Below are positions 12,207 through 21,196 of a stretch of DNA of 64,000 nt, in pieces (within the stretch, counting starts at the first letter, position 1; the number at the start of each line of letters is the position of its first letter). The position numbers and the translations under genes are program-made. Origin of the DNA: Parabacteroides massiliensis (GTDB lineage Bacteria; Bacteroidota; Bacteroidia; Bacteroidales; Tannerellaceae); the NCBI RefSeq assembly GCF_900155425.1, contig NZ_LT700189.1:124001-188000 (forward strand), in the 5' to 3' direction. Under the pieces are notes generated by a model. It saw nothing but the letters and a program-made list of their open reading frames with translations. It was not told where the DNA came from and made no database searches.

Positions 12207-12432
12207 TTGTTTTTATTTTAGATTTTTATTGGTTTGACTCAACCGATTGAAGAATAAACTTTTAGCGAATTATTTGAGAAATAGAGGTAACGAGTTGGCA
12301 ACCGTGCGAATTTCAGCGTTTTGCGTTGCTGTGCTGTCAAATAACTCTTTTTATTACAAAAGTACGAATTATTTTCTACAATGCAAATTCCTAAAGGTAA
12401 TGTTCGTATATCGGGGACTTCCTCTTCCATAA

Positions 12433-15345
12433 TTATTTGTTTTGCATTGAAACCCTGTCATCTACCGAAGAAATAAGCAGAGAATAAATGCTATCCAAAA
12501 GATTCTCATTTATGCCGAAACAACGCAAGATAGTTTTATCAAAATTTATTCGGTCGGCTTTTCGCACTTCCTTAAATATTGATTCTATTTCGCGGTGTTT
12601 TAAGGGTTGAAATGCTACTAAAACATCTGATTTCTGCGCATCATTAAGTAAATCAGGATTTAATACTTTCAGTTGTTTTAGATAATTAGCGTTTAGATCT
12701 AATGCGCCTAAATTGCGTGAAGTGCCTCGCATTTCGAGTGTTAAGAATGTAATAGCAGAATTGAATAAGGCGGCAATTAGCTCAACATCATAACCATCTT
12801 GTACACACATGGCAATCAAACGTTGGTCTATCGTAAATGGTGTTTGCGAGAAGGTGAAAAAGAAACGTTCAAACGGATTTATTGCTGTTATGATACTTGC
12901 TTGTTTGGGGCGAAGTGAATACCAATAAGGGCGGTGTCCGGCACAAGCCTGTTGTATTGTTTGGCTGCCATTTTTGTTTTGTGTGTTTGCAAAACGTTGA
13001 ATCCACGACTTTGCACCATTGGGCAAATTGTCTATTTCATCTGGACAAACGAATAATCGAAATTGATAGTTTTCATCAAACTCTATTCGTTCTAATTCTG
13101 TTGGGCTTTTTACATACGGCAAAAGATATTGGTTTTCTATTCCTGAAGATGCAACATCTCTTTCGGGTATTACAAACATTTCATTCCAACCTGTACGTTC
13201 TCCACGAAAAACATTTATAACATTAGGATATAATTGTTTTAACGAACTGTCGAAACTTTCAAATAGGTTAGCAGAAATAAAATACTTTGCCCAATTATCC
13301 TTGTCGGTTATGGACTGTAATAATTTATGTTTAGGAACAATACAAACAGAAATACGGTCTTGCTGATTTAAGTATAAATCGTTGAAAGTTGAATCTTTAT
13401 TCCACTTATTATTGTGGGTATCATCGCAATTGTCTATTTCAGTATAAAAATCTTCTATTTGTTGTATTTGACTTGCTGTATTATCCTGAGAAAAATAGTC
13501 TTTCAACTTAAAATCAATAGTTACAAATCTTGTAGGTTCTTCATTTGCCCCTTTTTGAAATACCGCATAAACGGTAGAAACTTGAGAATCAGAAAACCAA
13601 TGTTCGGCATAGCTTTTCACTACATATTTGATATGAAAGTTGTCTAGTAAAAATTTCTTGAACTGAAATCCATATTCTTTACCAAGCCAAGCATTTGAAG
13701 TTATTATAGATAAAACGCCGCCATCTTTTAAAAAGCGGAATGAGTTGTACACACAATAAGTAAAATAATCAGAACGTTCATTGATTTTGAATGTTTTATC
13801 TTTAAGAAATGCTTGTTGCTGTGCTTGAAACTCGCCTCTGAAAAAGTTGGTTAAAACATCATTTGGAATATCTTCTTGCTGAATAAATGGGAAATTACTT
13901 GCAATACCATCAAATTGAGGTATAGCTAATTCAATGTGTTTCTTGTAATCTTTTGAATCGGGAAAACTTACTTTGTTACCTACATTCAGATTAAAAAAAT
14001 CGTCACGAGTAACACGAGGAAAATTATCCGTTTGTGTTACATCTTGTTTGTACAAATTGATAACCGAAAGAATGGTGGGAAAATGTGAAACATCGTTACC
14101 CCAAATGTGATTCAGTAAGTCTGAATGATTGGTATTTCCATGAAACGCCATAATCTTGTAAAAAGCGTTCAAGAATGTACCTGTTCCCGAAGTCGGGTCA
14201 AACAAATTATCTTGGTTAGTTTGTACGGCAGGGAAAGCCACAAGATTAGCCAAAGTTTCAGGTGTAAAGTACTGACCGAATTTTTGCTTTTCCTCTTTGG
14301 GTACAAGGTTTTCAAGAATATTTCCGATTACAGCAGTCGGCAATATTCTAAAATCAAAATCAGTAAAAATATGAATTAAGTCAAATAAAGCCTTGTTTGT
14401 TGTGGCAGAATAACTTATATCGTCTGTAAAATAAGGTTTAAAAATTGCCTGATAATCAATTGCTTTTGCTTGGTCAAAATATGAGAAAAGTGTTGATTTT
14501 AAATTGGAAACATCTGTTATTGTAATATTTTCCAATTCGCCACTTAAATTTTCGCATAAAGTGAGGTAAAAAAGGGTTTTTCCAATCAAATTATAAAAAG
14601 TAAATTTCGCTAAAATTTGTTCAGGTACAACCGTTTCTGCACGACGGGAAGAAGAAGCTAAAATTTTCAATGTTGAACTTTCATAAATTTTCCATTGATT
14701 GAACTCCTTTCTAAAATCAGCATTGCTTCCCTTACATTCATTTATTGCCTTTTGAAATTGAGGAATAATTATATTGGAAGCACTACGGACTGCTTCAATA
14801 ATATTTCCCGTAATATTTATGGCAGGCTTTAACTCTCCTGTCGTGTATAATTGCCCAAGGTCGTGCAAAATTTCATTTGCCCGTTGCTTTAATAATGTCT
14901 CGTTGTGGGCAAACTTTACAGGATCTGCAAGGTCATCACGGGTTGAAATAGAACGTTCTTTTTGATATTCCTTAATTTTACTAAGTGTATCTATGGAATA
15001 ATTATCGGTGTCTATTTTCCAAATCACAGCTTCCGTGCCGTTCCATGTTACGAATGAATCGGATTGCAACTTCTTCGCCTTTTCCAACGCATTGTCAAGC
15101 ATTACGGCATCATCAACAGCAGTATCAGGAAATTTAAGTTCCCAGCCATTGAAAATAATACCAGATACTTTGTCGGTAAATAACAGAACATCTGGAAATT
15201 TAGTTCTTCCTGATTCCATTTTAACACCTGTATCGTTTGTGGCATCTTCAAATACAGTTGTGCCGTGTTCTATGGCTGATTTTATCCAACTTATAAGTTG
15301 CCCAGCCCAATCTCTTTCATTCCTCTTTATTGTATTAGTCGCCAT
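12433..15345 (-). CDS. Type IIG-like restriction-modification enzyme (nuclease plus N6-methylase)
   Basis: A 970-residue single-chain enzyme. Residues 45-85 look like a PD-(D/E)XK nuclease (FPDVLLF ... WELKFP). Residues 350-520 form a gamma-class adenine methylase, with FGQYFTPETLA, the AdoMet motif DPTSGTGTFL and catalytic motif IASNFPF, where NPPY is replaced by NFPF. The C-terminal third (from about 650) probably recognises DNA (KSPTELERIEF, QACAGHRPYWYSLRP). It is clearly more AT-rich than the ICE around it, a sign of separate acquisition. All Trp codons are TGG and the frame is intact. It is next to a second methylase and a control gene. Confidence 0.85.
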   Translation of the reverse strand: MATNTIKRNERDWAGQLISWIKSAIEHGTTVFEDATNDTGVKMESGRTKFPDVLLFTDKVSGIIFNGWELKFPDTAVDDAVMLDNALEKAKKLQSDSFVTWNGTEAVIWKIDTDNYSIDTLSKIKEYQKERSISTRDDLADPVKFAHNETLLKQRANEILHDLGQLYTTGELKPAINITGNIIEAVRSASNIIIPQFQKAINECKGSNADFRKEFNQWKIYESSTLKILASSSRRAETVVPEQILAKFTFYNLIGKTLFYLTLCENLSGELENITITDVSNLKSTLFSYFDQAKAIDYQAIFKPYFTDDISYSATTNKALFDLIHIFTDFDFRILPTAVIGNILENLVPKEEKQKFGQYFTPETLANLVAFPAVQTNQDNLFDPTSGTGTFLNAFYKIMAFHGNTNHSDLLNHIWGNDVSHFPTILSVINLYKQDVTQTDNFPRVTRDDFFNLNVGNKVSFPDSKDYKKHIELAIPQFDGIASNFPFIQQEDIPNDVLTNFFRGEFQAQQQAFLKDKTFKINERSDYFTYCVYNSFRFLKDGGVLSIITSNAWLGKEYGFQFKKFLLDNFHIKYVVKSYAEHWFSDSQVSTVYAVFQKGANEEPTRFVTIDFKLKDYFSQDNTASQIQQIEDFYTEIDNCDDTHNNKWNKDSTFNDLYLNQQDRISVCIVPKHKLLQSITDKDNWAKYFISANLFESFDSSLKQLYPNVINVFRGERTGWNEMFVIPERDVASSGIENQYLLPYVKSPTELERIEFDENYQFRLFVCPDEIDNLPNGAKSWIQRFANTQNKNGSQTIQQACAGHRPYWYSLRPKQASIITAINPFERFFFTFSQTPFTIDQRLIAMCVQDGYDVELIAALFNSAITFLTLEMRGTSRNLGALDLNANYLKQLKVLNPDLLNDAQKSDVLVAFQPLKHREIESIFKEVRKADRINFDKTILRCFGINENLLDSIYSLLISSVDDRVSMQNK

Positions 15346-15347
15346 AA

Positions 15348-16229
15348 TTATTTAGCAGTGGTTAATGCTGTTGTTGTGTGATTATCAAACGATCCATATT
15401 CAGTAACAGTAGCCAATTTTGAACGTAAAATTTCATTTATTCTATCGTTGCAAACTTTTATATAATCAATAGACTTTGTTTTATGAAGTAAGACATTTTT
15501 GTTTTTTTCTATGCCTATATAATTACGGTGTTCTAATGCTGCTGCTACTAAAAAACTACCACTACCGCAAGCATTGTCTAATATAGTATCGCCCGGATTG
15601 CTGAATGTGCGAATAAGATAACGTCCTAATTCAACAGGCTTTTGTGTAGGGTGATAAACTTTTCCCTCTGATTCCGCTGTTTTAAAATACACGAAATCCT
15701 CAATATTTTGTTCTTCATAACAAACTACATCATTAGGGTAGCGTTGTCCGTTACTTTGAACATGGCGGGGCTTAAAATCGCCATAGCTGCCTGTGTATTG
15801 GTCTTTGCGGATGCCTTTGTCATAACTTTCGCCCTTTGTCATTTGGGGATTGTATGTAGGTTGATTTTTATAAAACACACAAATATCCTCATGTTTGCGA
15901 AGTGGTTGTTTCTTAGCATTGAGAAAGTTTGTCGATTTCGATTTTATCCATACGATTTTATATTTGAACCAACTTTCGTTGCTTATTATTAGTTTAGCAG
16001 TAAACAGACCTTGCGCAGTTAAAACAATAGCTCCGTTATCCTTAATAATTCGAGTATATTCCGCCCAAAGTTTTTTTAGGTCTATTACTGAATCCCATTT
16101 ATTTTGCGTTGTACCATAAGGCAAATCGCAAAGAATCATATCAATGGACTTGTCGGGGATATTTGGCATAATTTCCAAACAATCACCTTGTATTACTTGG
16201 TTTATATATTTATTTTTTTCCATATTCAA
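15348..16229 (-). CDS. Adenine or cytosine-N4 DNA methyltransferase (beta class)
   Basis: A 293-residue methylase with the catalytic motif CDLPYG (near residue 33) before the AdoMet-binding segment (ILDNACGSGSFLVAA near residue 215), the order typical of beta-class enzymes. The text PTQKPVELGRYLIRTFSNPGD just before it is the usual motif X region. It protects host DNA alongside the large enzyme downstream (two bases apart, same operon). The start overlaps the end of the upstream XRE control gene by about 20 bases. Confidence 0.9.
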   Translation of the reverse strand: MNMEKNKYINQVIQGDCLEIMPNIPDKSIDMILCDLPYGTTQNKWDSVIDLKKLWAEYTRIIKDNGAIVLTAQGLFTAKLIISNESWFKYKIVWIKSKSTNFLNAKKQPLRKHEDICVFYKNQPTYNPQMTKGESYDKGIRKDQYTGSYGDFKPRHVQSNGQRYPNDVVCYEEQNIEDFVYFKTAESEGKVYHPTQKPVELGRYLIRTFSNPGDTILDNACGSGSFLVAAALEHRNYIGIEKNKNVLLHKTKSIDYIKVCNDRINEILRSKLATVTEYGSFDNHTTTALTTAK

Positions 16230-16503
16230 CCATATTTTCTTGTACTACATTTAGAACTTTGTTGGCGTTATTTTCACCTTTTACCACAGTGTAAACTTGG
16301 TCGGCAAGCCAAAGAGTAAGCAGTTCTTCTTGGTCGACTTTGAGTATTTCGGCAAGTTTAACGACCTGTTCACGTTTGGCTCGGCGTTCACCACGTTCTA
16401 TTTTGCTGTATAGACCATTGTCGATTTCGAGAGCAGCGGACAGTTGTCGTTGCAACAAGTTGTTTTGCTCTCTTAGCTGTTTGATTTTATCTGCAAACAT
16501 CAT
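16210..16503 (-). CDS. XRE-family control protein of the restriction-modification system
   Basis: A helix-turn-helix protein of about 97 residues, taking the ATG pair at 16498-16503 as the start; the open frame goes further upstream to 16536, beyond the likely transcription start. The HTH spans residues 1-60 (FADKIKQLREQNNLLQRQL, then GLYSKIERGERRAKREQ). Genes of this type time restriction after methylation. It is first in the operon C protein, methylase, restriction enzyme, with overlapping ends. A TTGTACAA palindrome lies next to the -7 box and could be its operator. Confidence 0.75.
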   Translation of the reverse strand: MMFADKIKQLREQNNLLQRQLSAALEIDNGLYSKIERGERRAKREQVVKLAEILKVDQEELLTLWLADQVYTVVKGENNANKVLNVVQENMVEYGKK

Positions 16504-16533
16504 TGGTAATCTTTTGACTTGACAATTTTTGTA

Positions 16534-16541
16534 CAAAGATA
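16534..16541 (-). promoter_or_regulatory. -7 box of the restriction-modification operon
   Basis: On the minus strand TATCTTTG, with TTGTACAA overlapping its downstream end, lies about 30 bases before the XRE start. Confidence 0.5.
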
Positions 16542-17021
16542 CAATAATCTTTTGAGGTATGGGAATGTTTGAACAAAAAAGTTTTCAACATTGTATGTTC
16601 CTATGGGGCAGTTTTAATATAACTGCCGTGCGCCTTTTCCATGTGCAATACTACGAATCCCATATCATATTTCCTTTCTTTTTTGGCTTGTGAAACATTG
16701 GTTTAATCTCTCTTTGAGGGCGGCAAATGCCGCCCTCATGGGGTGTGCAGAGGGGCTTGCCCCTTGCCTTATTGGGGAATTTTCAGCGATACGTAGTATT
16801 GCGGCTCGGAAAATTCCCTAATAAGCTACGGTATTTTCCCCGTAAATACCCTGCGGCGTGCCGTCCGTCTGTCCGTCTGCCTTTCGGCGGTGGCTGTCCC
16901 TGCCGCCTGCTTGCCCGTAACCCCCACCTTATTATTTTTCCCTTTCGGTCGATGGTGGGCGGCGGGGCGGTCGTTTCCGTTTTCAAAGGCTCTTTTGCAC
17001 GGGGCGGTCGGATACAAGGTT

Positions 17022-17070
17022 TTCCCGATAAATACGCTCGCAGCGAAGCGAGAGGAAGATTTATCGGGAA
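17022..17070. repeat. Long inverted repeat / cruciform
   Basis: Perfect 12-base arms TTCCCGATAAAT and ATTTATCGGGAA enclose a second inner stem CTCGC/GCGAG. No T-run follows, so it is not a plain terminator. It could be a recombination or replication structure of the nested element. Confidence 0.6.
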
Positions 17071-17213
17071 ACGGCGCAGCCGCCTGACCTTTTAGCCGAC
17101 ATAAAGCCCCGTGCTTGCTTTGCCTTTGTAAACGGAAATGATTGCTCCGCTTTCCTCTGAAAAGAGGAATAGAACCTGCAATATAATATATCACCATAGT
17201 GATAGGTTTGCAT

Positions 17214-17261
17214 GCTGGTATGCTGGTACGTTTGTATGTTGGTATGTTGATATGTTGGTAT
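17214..17261. repeat. Six tandem 8-bp units (consensus GTTGGTAT)
   Basis: Consecutive units GCTGGTAT, GCTGGTAC, GTTTGTAT, GTTGGTAT, GTTGATAT, GTTGGTAT. It ends five bases before the stop of the next minus-strand gene. It may be a slippage-prone tract or binding-site array. Confidence 0.7.
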
Positions 17262-17265
17262 ATCA

Positions 17266-17658
17266 TCATGCTTTCCAACGGCTGTTGGGCTTGCCGTCCG
17301 AAACAACCGATACGAATACCGTCGTTTTCTCTTTTCGCCCGTGTATAATCCTCTCTAATAATGCCCTGCGGACTTTCGCCGCCCCGAACGACTCGATACG
17401 GAAAGCGAGGGCGGCTATCGTTTCGAGGTTGTAAACCTCGATGTAACTTCTCTCCGGTAAGCGGATAAGGCGTTTTATGCCGTACTCTTTCAAAACTCCG
17501 CTTTTGCAGAGTGCCTTTATCCCTGCCCGAACCGTCGGGGCGATAACCCCGAACAGTTCGCAGATTTCCCGCACGGTCATGGCGGTTGCACCTATATCGC
17601 TCGGCAGGGAGATATTGCCCTGCCCGTCCATCGTGATAATGTTCCTTTCTTCTTTCAT
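17266..17658 (-). CDS. Helix-turn-helix protein of the nested element
   Basis: A 130-residue protein from the ATG at 17656-17658; the longer open frame upstream overlaps the integrase end and is unlikely. A winged HTH at about residues 27-70 (MTVREICELFGVIAPTVRAG then LCKSGVLKEYG) is the kind that usually accompanies Bacteroidales tyrosine integrases. The C-terminus (IAALAFRIESFGAAKVRRAL) is typical of this companion family. It lies 17 bases downstream of the integrase and is likely cotranscribed. A regulatory or excision role is inferred. Confidence 0.7.
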   Translation of the reverse strand: MKEERNIITMDGQGNISLPSDIGATAMTVREICELFGVIAPTVRAGIKALCKSGVLKEYGIKRLIRLPERSYIEVYNLETIAALAFRIESFGAAKVRRALLERIIHGRKEKTTVFVSVVSDGKPNSRWKA

Positions 17659-17675
17659 CGGGATTCTGTTTTTAA

Positions 17676-18908
17676 TTAGATGGCTCGGCAGATATTCTTC
17701 TCCATATCCTCTAACTTGTGCGACAAGGTTTCCATGTCTTGGCTTATCTTCTGGGCGGTGATTTTGGCGTAAATTTGGGTGGTTTTTATGTTCGTGTGTC
17801 CCAAAAGGCGGCTCACCGTTTCGATGGGTACGCCGTGCGACAAAAGCACGGTCGTGGCGTTCGTGTGTCTTGCAACATGGTAGGTCAAACGCACCTTGAA
17901 ACCGCATTGTCTGCCTATATCTTTGAGTATTTTGTTACAACTGCCGTTGCTCGGAACGGGGAAAACATGACCGTCCCGAGCCAGTCCCTTGTATTTCTCT
18001 ATGATACGCTTGGGAACGTCCAAAAGACGGATGTTCGATTCGGTGTTGGTCTTCTTTCTTCGGGTGATTATCCACAGGTTGCCGTCGAAGAATGTTTGCA
18101 GGCGGTCGGCGGTGAGGTTCTTCACGTCGGAATACGCCAAACCCGTGAAAACAGAAAAGACGAACAAGTCCCGTACAAGTTCATGGGTGGCGTTCTTCAT
18201 CGGTGCGTCCATAAGCGTCTGTATCTCCGTTTGGGTGAGGTAGCCCCTATCCACGCTTTCGGGAGAGTTGATATATCCGGCAAAGGGATTAAAGGGCAAA
18301 CGCCCGTCGTTTCTCGCTATCGAAACGATGTGTTTCAACACAATCATGTAGCCCCACACGGTATTGGTGCGGCATTTCTTCTCCGTGCGCAGAAAGTACT
18401 CGAAGTCGTTGATGAACGTGAGGTTGAGTTCCTTTAACGGAATATCCTCACGCTTGTAGGTATGGGGCAGAAACTCCCGAATATGGTTGCAGACCGTCCG
18501 ATAACGGGTAAATGTCCCTTGCGCCCTGCTGTGCCCGACCTTTTTGGCGAACTCGGCGTTGTGCTGTTCGAACAGCTTCAGCAAGGTTTCCTGCTTGACG
18601 CCGATACCGAGATAGGCATCTTTGAGCTTGGCGGCAGTAACATAACCGTCCGTCTGCATCAGTTCTTGGTAGCGGCGGTTTACCTCCACACGGATTTTAT
18701 CTACCGCAAGGTTGATTCTCTGCGCTTCGATGCTCTTGCCCGAAGCACGGCTGTTCTTCACGTCCCACAACCGTGGGGAAACGTCCAGCTTGCAACTGAA
18801 CTGTTTAATCTCGCCGTCCACCGTGATACGGCACATCAAAGGCAGGTTGCCGTTCGGCTTCTCGCTGCCTTTCTTCACGTAAAATAATACCTTGAATGTA
18901 CTACGCAT
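17676..18908 (-). CDS. Tyrosine site-specific recombinase (integrase of nested element)
   Basis: A 410-residue phage-type integrase with the three-part layout common in Bacteroidales mobile elements. These are an arm-binding N-terminus (1-90), a SAM-like core-binding domain (100-205) and a catalytic domain (215-390). Catalytic residues are visible: Arg in FSVFTGLAYSDVKNL (this subfamily's variant), HVARHTNATTVLL with His-x-x-Arg near residue 340, and the nucleophile Tyr in TQIYAKIT near residue 375. A Shine-Dalgarno (AAAAAAGGAG) precedes the ATG. It sits at one edge of the restriction-modification island and probably inserted it into the ICE. Confidence 0.9.
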   Translation of the reverse strand: MRSTFKVLFYVKKGSEKPNGNLPLMCRITVDGEIKQFSCKLDVSPRLWDVKNSRASGKSIEAQRINLAVDKIRVEVNRRYQELMQTDGYVTAAKLKDAYLGIGVKQETLLKLFEQHNAEFAKKVGHSRAQGTFTRYRTVCNHIREFLPHTYKREDIPLKELNLTFINDFEYFLRTEKKCRTNTVWGYMIVLKHIVSIARNDGRLPFNPFAGYINSPESVDRGYLTQTEIQTLMDAPMKNATHELVRDLFVFSVFTGLAYSDVKNLTADRLQTFFDGNLWIITRRKKTNTESNIRLLDVPKRIIEKYKGLARDGHVFPVPSNGSCNKILKDIGRQCGFKVRLTYHVARHTNATTVLLSHGVPIETVSRLLGHTNIKTTQIYAKITAQKISQDMETLSHKLEDMEKNICRAI

Positions 18909-18930
18909 AACTCACTCCTTTTTTGGGTTA

Positions 18931-18938
18931 CAAAATTA
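18931..18938 (-). promoter_or_regulatory. -7 box of the nested integrase
   Basis: Minus-strand TAATTTTG fits TAnnTTTG and lies 23 bases before the start codon. Confidence 0.45.
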
Positions 18939-19283
18939 GTTATTAGTGAGTTACTGACAGCTATGTAAAACAACGCAAAACGCAGAAACAGAACCTTTTA
19001 GCAAGAAATCTGCACCCGTTACGGGAGTAACGAGGTGGTAACTGAACTTCTGCACCGTTTGGCTTCGAAGTGGTATTTCGTTGGCTCTGCCCCATAGAAA
19101 AACAAAGCGTAACGAACGCTCTATCAGCTAATTCGCTACGCTTTGCCCAAATTTACTTTTTCGTTATGTGTTTATTTTACAAAGTAAAGCGGCCATCCTG
19201 ACCTTTCATAATGATACAACTCTCATTATCCATAACTTAACTTTATTTTTCTTTATTCCCGTACTCATCCGGGAACGGGAAGG
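18939..19283. other. Integrase-side gap with inverted repeat, probable island boundary
   Basis: About 345 bases without a gene. Inverted repeat arms CAAAGCGTA (19103-19111) and TACGCTTTG (19137-19145) lie here. The right edge of the nested island probably falls in this stretch, since the tra operon tail begins at 19751-19284. I could not define an att repeat convincingly. Confidence 0.4.
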
Positions 19284-19751
19284 CTATAGTTTTGGCCCCC
19301 TCCGGTTTTCCTTTTCCCTGAGTGTCCGGGTATCCCGCCGCGTCTCCTGCTGCCGTAGCGTGTCGGCAAGTATCCGGATGAAATGCCCGTAATCCTCCAC
19401 GAGCTGCTGGACGCATTCGAGCCGCAGCGTGTGCGCCATGTTCGCCATCGGGCTTGTACTGCGGGCGGCGATGTCCTGCCTGAGCAACGTGTCCAGGCAG
19501 ACATTCTGCCTCTTTTTCAGATACTCCAACACTTTTTCCGGACTGCCCGATTCCCTTGCCTTCTTTCTCAAGTCCCTGAAACATTTGTACAGGTAATACT
19601 CCTTGTACGCCTCTTCCGCGTGTGACTCGAAAAAGGAGAGGTAATCCTCACCGGCTTTTGCCGCCTTGTTCTGGATCTTTTCGTCCAGGAGTTCCATTTT
19701 CTCATTCAGCCGGTCCATAAACCGGACCATGCCTGGGTTCTGTCTTTCCAT
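19284..19751 (-). CDS. Tra-operon tail protein, paralogue 3
   Basis: A 155-residue, charged, mostly helical soluble protein with no signal peptide. It is the third of three adjacent paralogues sharing a central motif: S-x-(S/D)-P/I-x-x-N-x-AHT-x-RLEC-x-Q-x-L-V-x-D-(Y)-x-x-F-x-R-(I/L)-L, here around residues 85-125. Family unknown to me. Spacing of 3 bases to the upstream paralogue shows cotranscription with the tra genes. It could be an accessory or entry-exclusion-type factor, but nothing in the sequence proves it. Confidence 0.6.
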   Translation of the reverse strand: MERQNPGMVRFMDRLNEKMELLDEKIQNKAAKAGEDYLSFFESHAEEAYKEYYLYKCFRDLRKKARESGSPEKVLEYLKKRQNVCLDTLLRQDIAARSTSPMANMAHTLRLECVQQLVEDYGHFIRILADTLRQQETRRDTRTLREKENRRGPKL

Positions 19752-19754
19752 ACC

Positions 19755-20219
19755 TTATCGTTTTAATCCGTTCGTCCTATGTTTTACGGGTTGTCTGTTT
19801 TCCTTTTTCATGTCCTCTTCCGGCTGTCCGAGGGAAAGGATACGCGAGAACTCCATGCAATCTTTCAGCACCTGCCGCGAGCATTCCAGCGACAGCGCGC
19901 GGCAGGTGTCCGCCATCGGGTGGGTGCCGCTTCCCGCCGGCGTTCCGCCCGTCAGCCTTTCCCTGTGGTACATGGCGATATCCCCGAAATACCTCTTCAG
20001 ATCCTCCACGTCATCCGTCCTGCTGACTTTATTACGTAACAGGCGGTAATGCCCGCGCAGTAGCTCCCCCTTGTACAGGTACGCGGCTTTCCACTCAAAG
20101 AAACGGCAGTAGTCCGTAGAGGCGGACTCCAACCCCTCGCGCATGACATTCTCGACGGCTGCGATCTTGTTGTCCAGCAATTTCCGTAGTTTGCGGACGC
20201 TCCAGTTTTCCTGCCTCAT
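19755..20219 (-). CDS. Tra-operon tail protein, paralogue 2
   Basis: A 154-residue helical, charged protein, the middle member of three paralogues and the most divergent. It shares DYCRFFEWKAAYLYKGE near residue 35 and MADTCRALSLECSRQVLKD near residue 100 with its neighbours. No membrane segment or signal peptide. Six bases separate it from paralogue 1, so it belongs to the tra transcript. Function unknown. Confidence 0.6.
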   Translation of the reverse strand: MRQENWSVRKLRKLLDNKIAAVENVMREGLESASTDYCRFFEWKAAYLYKGELLRGHYRLLRNKVSRTDDVEDLKRYFGDIAMYHRERLTGGTPAGSGTHPMADTCRALSLECSRQVLKDCMEFSRILSLGQPEEDMKKENRQPVKHRTNGLKR

Positions 20220-20224
20220 ATACG

Positions 20225-20689
20225 TTACATCTTTAATCCGTCCGGCCTCTTTCTTTCAGGGGCCTTCTTCGTTCTTATCTCCTTCTGGGGAGCCTTCATG
20301 GACAGAAGCCGTTCGAAGCCAGCATAATCCTTGACCAGTCCCTGCATACATTCCAGCCGGTAGGTATGTGCCAGATTGAAAATATCGTCCGTGCTACGCC
20401 TGCGGATACTCCCGCTGACCAGCTCCTTCAGGCATTCCTCCCGTTTATGCTGTATATATCCATGCACCTCCCCGGGAGCTTCCGCCACCCTGATTACCTG
20501 CCGGAGTTCCCCGTATTGCTTTACCATGAAATGGGACTTGAACAGCTCCTCCCCGTTCCACGCAAAATGATAAAGATAATCCCGGTCCAGTTTATCCCGG
20601 TTCTCCTTTATATTTTTTTCCTCGTTCCGTATCCGCATGTCCAGATACTCGGCAAGCTGCTCCATGCCGTATTTTTCCTGTTCCGTCAT
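20225..20689 (-). CDS. Tra-operon tail protein, paralogue 1
   Basis: A 154-residue charged helical protein, first of the three paralogues. It has DYLYHFAWNGEELFKSHF near residue 48 and NLAHTYRLECMQGLVKDYA near residue 105, both conserved in the family. It starts four bases after the end of the small methylase frame. Function unknown; conservation of three copies suggests non-identical partners or roles. Confidence 0.6.
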   Translation of the reverse strand: MTEQEKYGMEQLAEYLDMRIRNEEKNIKENRDKLDRDYLYHFAWNGEELFKSHFMVKQYGELRQVIRVAEAPGEVHGYIQHKREECLKELVSGSIRRRSTDDIFNLAHTYRLECMQGLVKDYAGFERLLSMKAPQKEIRTKKAPERKRPDGLKM

Positions 20690-20692
20690 ATT

Positions 20693-21196
20693 CTATAATA
20701 CTTTTTTTTCCACTGTCACGATCGTATCATTATGCCACCCGCCGTGGGCGACCAATAGAATCTCTATGATTTCAAAACCGTATTTCTTGCCTATTCCACC
20801 AGAGTTCCATCCGCAGGTGATTACAATGCCTCCTTTTTTTACAATTCGGCCGATGGCCTCTTTCTGCCTGCTTCAGTATGAAGCCTGGGTGGTTTGCATA
20901 TTGACCGTGATCCCTAACGCTTTATAACATTCCGCAACTTGCCGTGGAGAATAAGGAGGATCATATAGAACCGTATCCACACTATCCGGTTTAAATAAAT
21001 TCAGGAAATCCGTGGCATCCATATGAAAATCAGTATCATACTGGGGATCAATATCATTCGTTACGTTCGCAAGCCTGTTCCCGGCCGCAAACGGATCTAT
21101 GGTATAGCCGTTCGCGTATTTTTGAATGAGTTCCCGAATAGGCTTGATACTGAATGTACGACTGTTGGGCATTTGCCAAACTCTCCTAATCAACAT
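20693..21196 (-). CDS. DNA adenine methylase-like protein with in-frame TGA
   Basis: A 167-residue protein if the TGA at 20873-20875 (codon 108) is read through. The front half has DPFAAGNRLANVTNDID (a degenerate AdoMet site) and the catalytic motif YDPPYS near residue 80. After the TGA the frame continues SRQKEAIGRIVKKGGI then TCGWNSGGIGKKYGFE, which completes the methylase fold. The stop is TAG at 20693-20695. The TGA stands where ASYW is expected, so Trp is inferred. Three other Trp codons in the gene are TGG. Its start overlaps the traQ end by 11 bases. Confidence 0.65.

Larger units (their letters stand above)
16542..17265. other. Non-coding GC-rich region with hairpin and tandem repeat
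   Basis: About 720 bases without a convincing gene. Several open frames cross it on both strands, but their composition (CPRPPP-like) looks non-coding. It contains the hairpin at 17022-17070 and the 8-bp repeats at 17214-17261. It lies between the AT-rich restriction operon and the integrase-linked HTH gene, and may hold an origin, transfer or attachment function of the nested element. Confidence 0.4.

Noticed and set aside
16800-17300. Long open frames on both strands in the 16.7-17.3 kb region
   Set aside because: They overlap each other and have low-complexity composition (Pro, Arg, Gly), with no supporting start or family motif.
17658-17907. N-terminal extension of the 17266-17658 HTH protein
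   Set aside because: The extension overlaps the integrase end and lacks a family-like sequence, whereas the ATG at 17656-17658 fits the family start.
12280-19040. GTAACGAG words near 12290 and 19027 as att repeats of the nested island
   Set aside because: Only eight bases match and the flanks differ; such a repeat is expected by chance in 7 kb.
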